NCBI GenBank assembly: GCA_041584015.1
Contig: JBFHES010000254.1
Span: 1 to 6,596 of the forward strand
Reading direction: 5' to 3'
Source of the DNA: JBFHES01 sp041584015
GTDB lineage: Bacteria > Bacteroidota > Bacteroidia > Bacteroidales > M50B96
Length of the DNA stretch: 6,596 nt
Within the stretch, counting starts at the first letter, position 1, and each line of letters opens with the position of its first letter. The translations under genes and the position numbers were made by a program. Below are positions 5,850-6,596 of the stretch, piece after piece. The notes below the pieces were generated by a model, which saw only the letters and a list, made by a program, of their open reading frames with translations, ran no database searches and had not been told where the DNA came from.

Positions 5850-6596
5850 TTATTTCCTTTCAAAATTTAGTTTCACAAACCTGGTTTCAAAATGTTCAAT
5901 CAGCAATGGAGCGGTAAGTTCAGCTAAAGGCTCTTCCAGAATATTAACTTCCTGCGCTGATATGGCACCGGTTTCTTCAATCAATCGCCTAATATCCACA
6001 ATTGCATGGTCGCCTTCAATTTCTCTCAGATGCAAAACAATACCTTTCTCGTCAAGCGATAATGACGTGTTTACCAGTAATAAGTTAGCCACATCAATAT
6101 TTATAACGGAACTGTTTACCAGCTCAGCTTTTGGGTGCCCGGCAGCAGGTAGCATAATCCGTGATTTAAGAGGGACGCGTTCACCCCATCCAAATTTAGT
6201 AGCAAACATATCTGAGTTATCGCCTCCGGAAGTAATACAGTACGTCCATTGCAATTCTCCACCCTGACTTGCTTTAAAGTTAGTAACCCAATAATTATTC
6301 AATACCCATGAATAAATATGATTGGTTTTCGGCTTCAGGCGGTAATAATATCGCCCGGTATTAATGGCACCAAACTGAACGAGTGGCGTTTCGTCGCTCA
6401 CAAATACAATTTGTGATTGATTGTTTTTTACGGCGGCAAAATTCTGTATGGTATTCCAATCTGCCGAGCTTCCTTCCAGTTGATTGATCCCCGGATAGAC
6501 CACCCCACCCTGCGCTTCGAATGCTAAGTTACCACCATCCAGCTTAAACGGAAAAGCAACGTAAACTCCTTCGGGACTTGTTACCGGCAGCTTTAC
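5850..6596 (-). CDS. Glycoside hydrolase family 38 (alpha-mannosidase-like) protein, C-terminal part
   Basis: The reverse frame is open from the right edge (a codon boundary at 6596) to the TAA at 5850-5852, giving 248 residues with the N terminus outside the window. A GTG at 6503 could be mistaken for a start, but the 31 codons before it carry family sequence (VYVAFPFKLDGG). From the edge, recognisable GH38 C-terminal blocks are VYVAFPF (11-17), QLEGSSADWNTIQNF (39-53), PLVQFGAINTGRY (71-83) and YSWVLNNYWVTNF (95-107), followed by ASQGGELQWTYCITS. A final beta-sandwich-like part follows (KGIVLHLREIEG). GH38 enzymes remove alpha-mannose residues from glycans. The catalytic Asp and zinc ligands lie in the missing N-terminal part, so activity cannot be judged and an inactive or differently specific relative is possible. 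The gene is convergent with the propeller gene, with 85 bases between stops. Confidence 0.85.
   Translation of the reverse strand, partial: VKLPVTSPEGVYVAFPFKLDGGNLAFEAQGGVVYPGINQLEGSSADWNTIQNFAAVKNNQSQIVFVSDETPLVQFGAINTGRYYYRLKPKTNHIYSWVLNNYWVTNFKASQGGELQWTYCITSGGDNSDMFATKFGWGERVPLKSRIMLPAAGHPKAELVNSSVINIDVANLLLVNTSLSLDEKGIVLHLREIEGDHAIVDIRRLIEETGAISAQEVNILEEPLAELTAPLLIEHFETRFVKLNFERK

Noticed and set aside
5962..6267. Forward-strand 101-codon reading frame
   Set aside because: It is antisense to the GH38 gene; the - strand gives conserved family motifs and the + strand gives serine-rich, low-information sequence.
6501..6503. GTG on the - strand as the start of a 217-residue protein
   Set aside because: The frame continues to the right edge with GH38-family sequence (VYVAFPF), so the gene is cut by the window rather than starting here.

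Overview
The window looks like a piece of a Bacteroidota chromosome. Two neighbouring large secreted proteins each end in a type IX secretion system (T9SS) C-terminal sorting domain, a system essentially confined to this phylum. Other signs fit: SprB-type repeats, an SBBP-type beta-propeller, AT-rich coding sequence, no clear Shine-Dalgarno sequence before the internal start, and a TAnnTTTG-like promoter element. The exact lineage cannot be read from the sequence. Marine or other aquatic relatives of Flavobacteriales or Cytophagales are only a guess.

Layout. (1) Positions 1-3158, + strand: the 3' part of a very long gene whose start lies left of the window. The visible product is about 1051 residues. 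It holds five SprB-like repeats (the first cut by the window edge), a lamin-tail-like domain inserted between repeats 2 and 3, a block of two unnamed modules arranged A-B-B-A, and a T9SS sorting domain. (2) Positions 3159-3427: an intergenic stretch with a strong intrinsic terminator just after the first gene and a probable promoter just before the second. (3) Positions 3428-5764, + strand: a complete gene for a secreted protein with a signal peptide, a seven-bladed propeller carrying DFDP in every blade, three PSGNY/GCDS repeats, an Ig-like module and a second T9SS sorting domain. (4) Positions 5765-5849: a short convergent gap with a possible hairpin terminator. (5) Positions 5850-6596, - strand: the C-terminal 248 residues of a glycoside hydrolase family 38 (alpha-mannosidase-like) protein whose N-terminal part lies beyond the right edge.

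The first two genes appear to be separate transcription units for two unrelated cell-surface or secreted proteins that share an export route. The third is convergent, and nothing in the sequence ties it to them. I see no mobile element, CRISPR array, RNA gene or defence system. The most unusual material is the internal modular architecture of the two T9SS cargo proteins.
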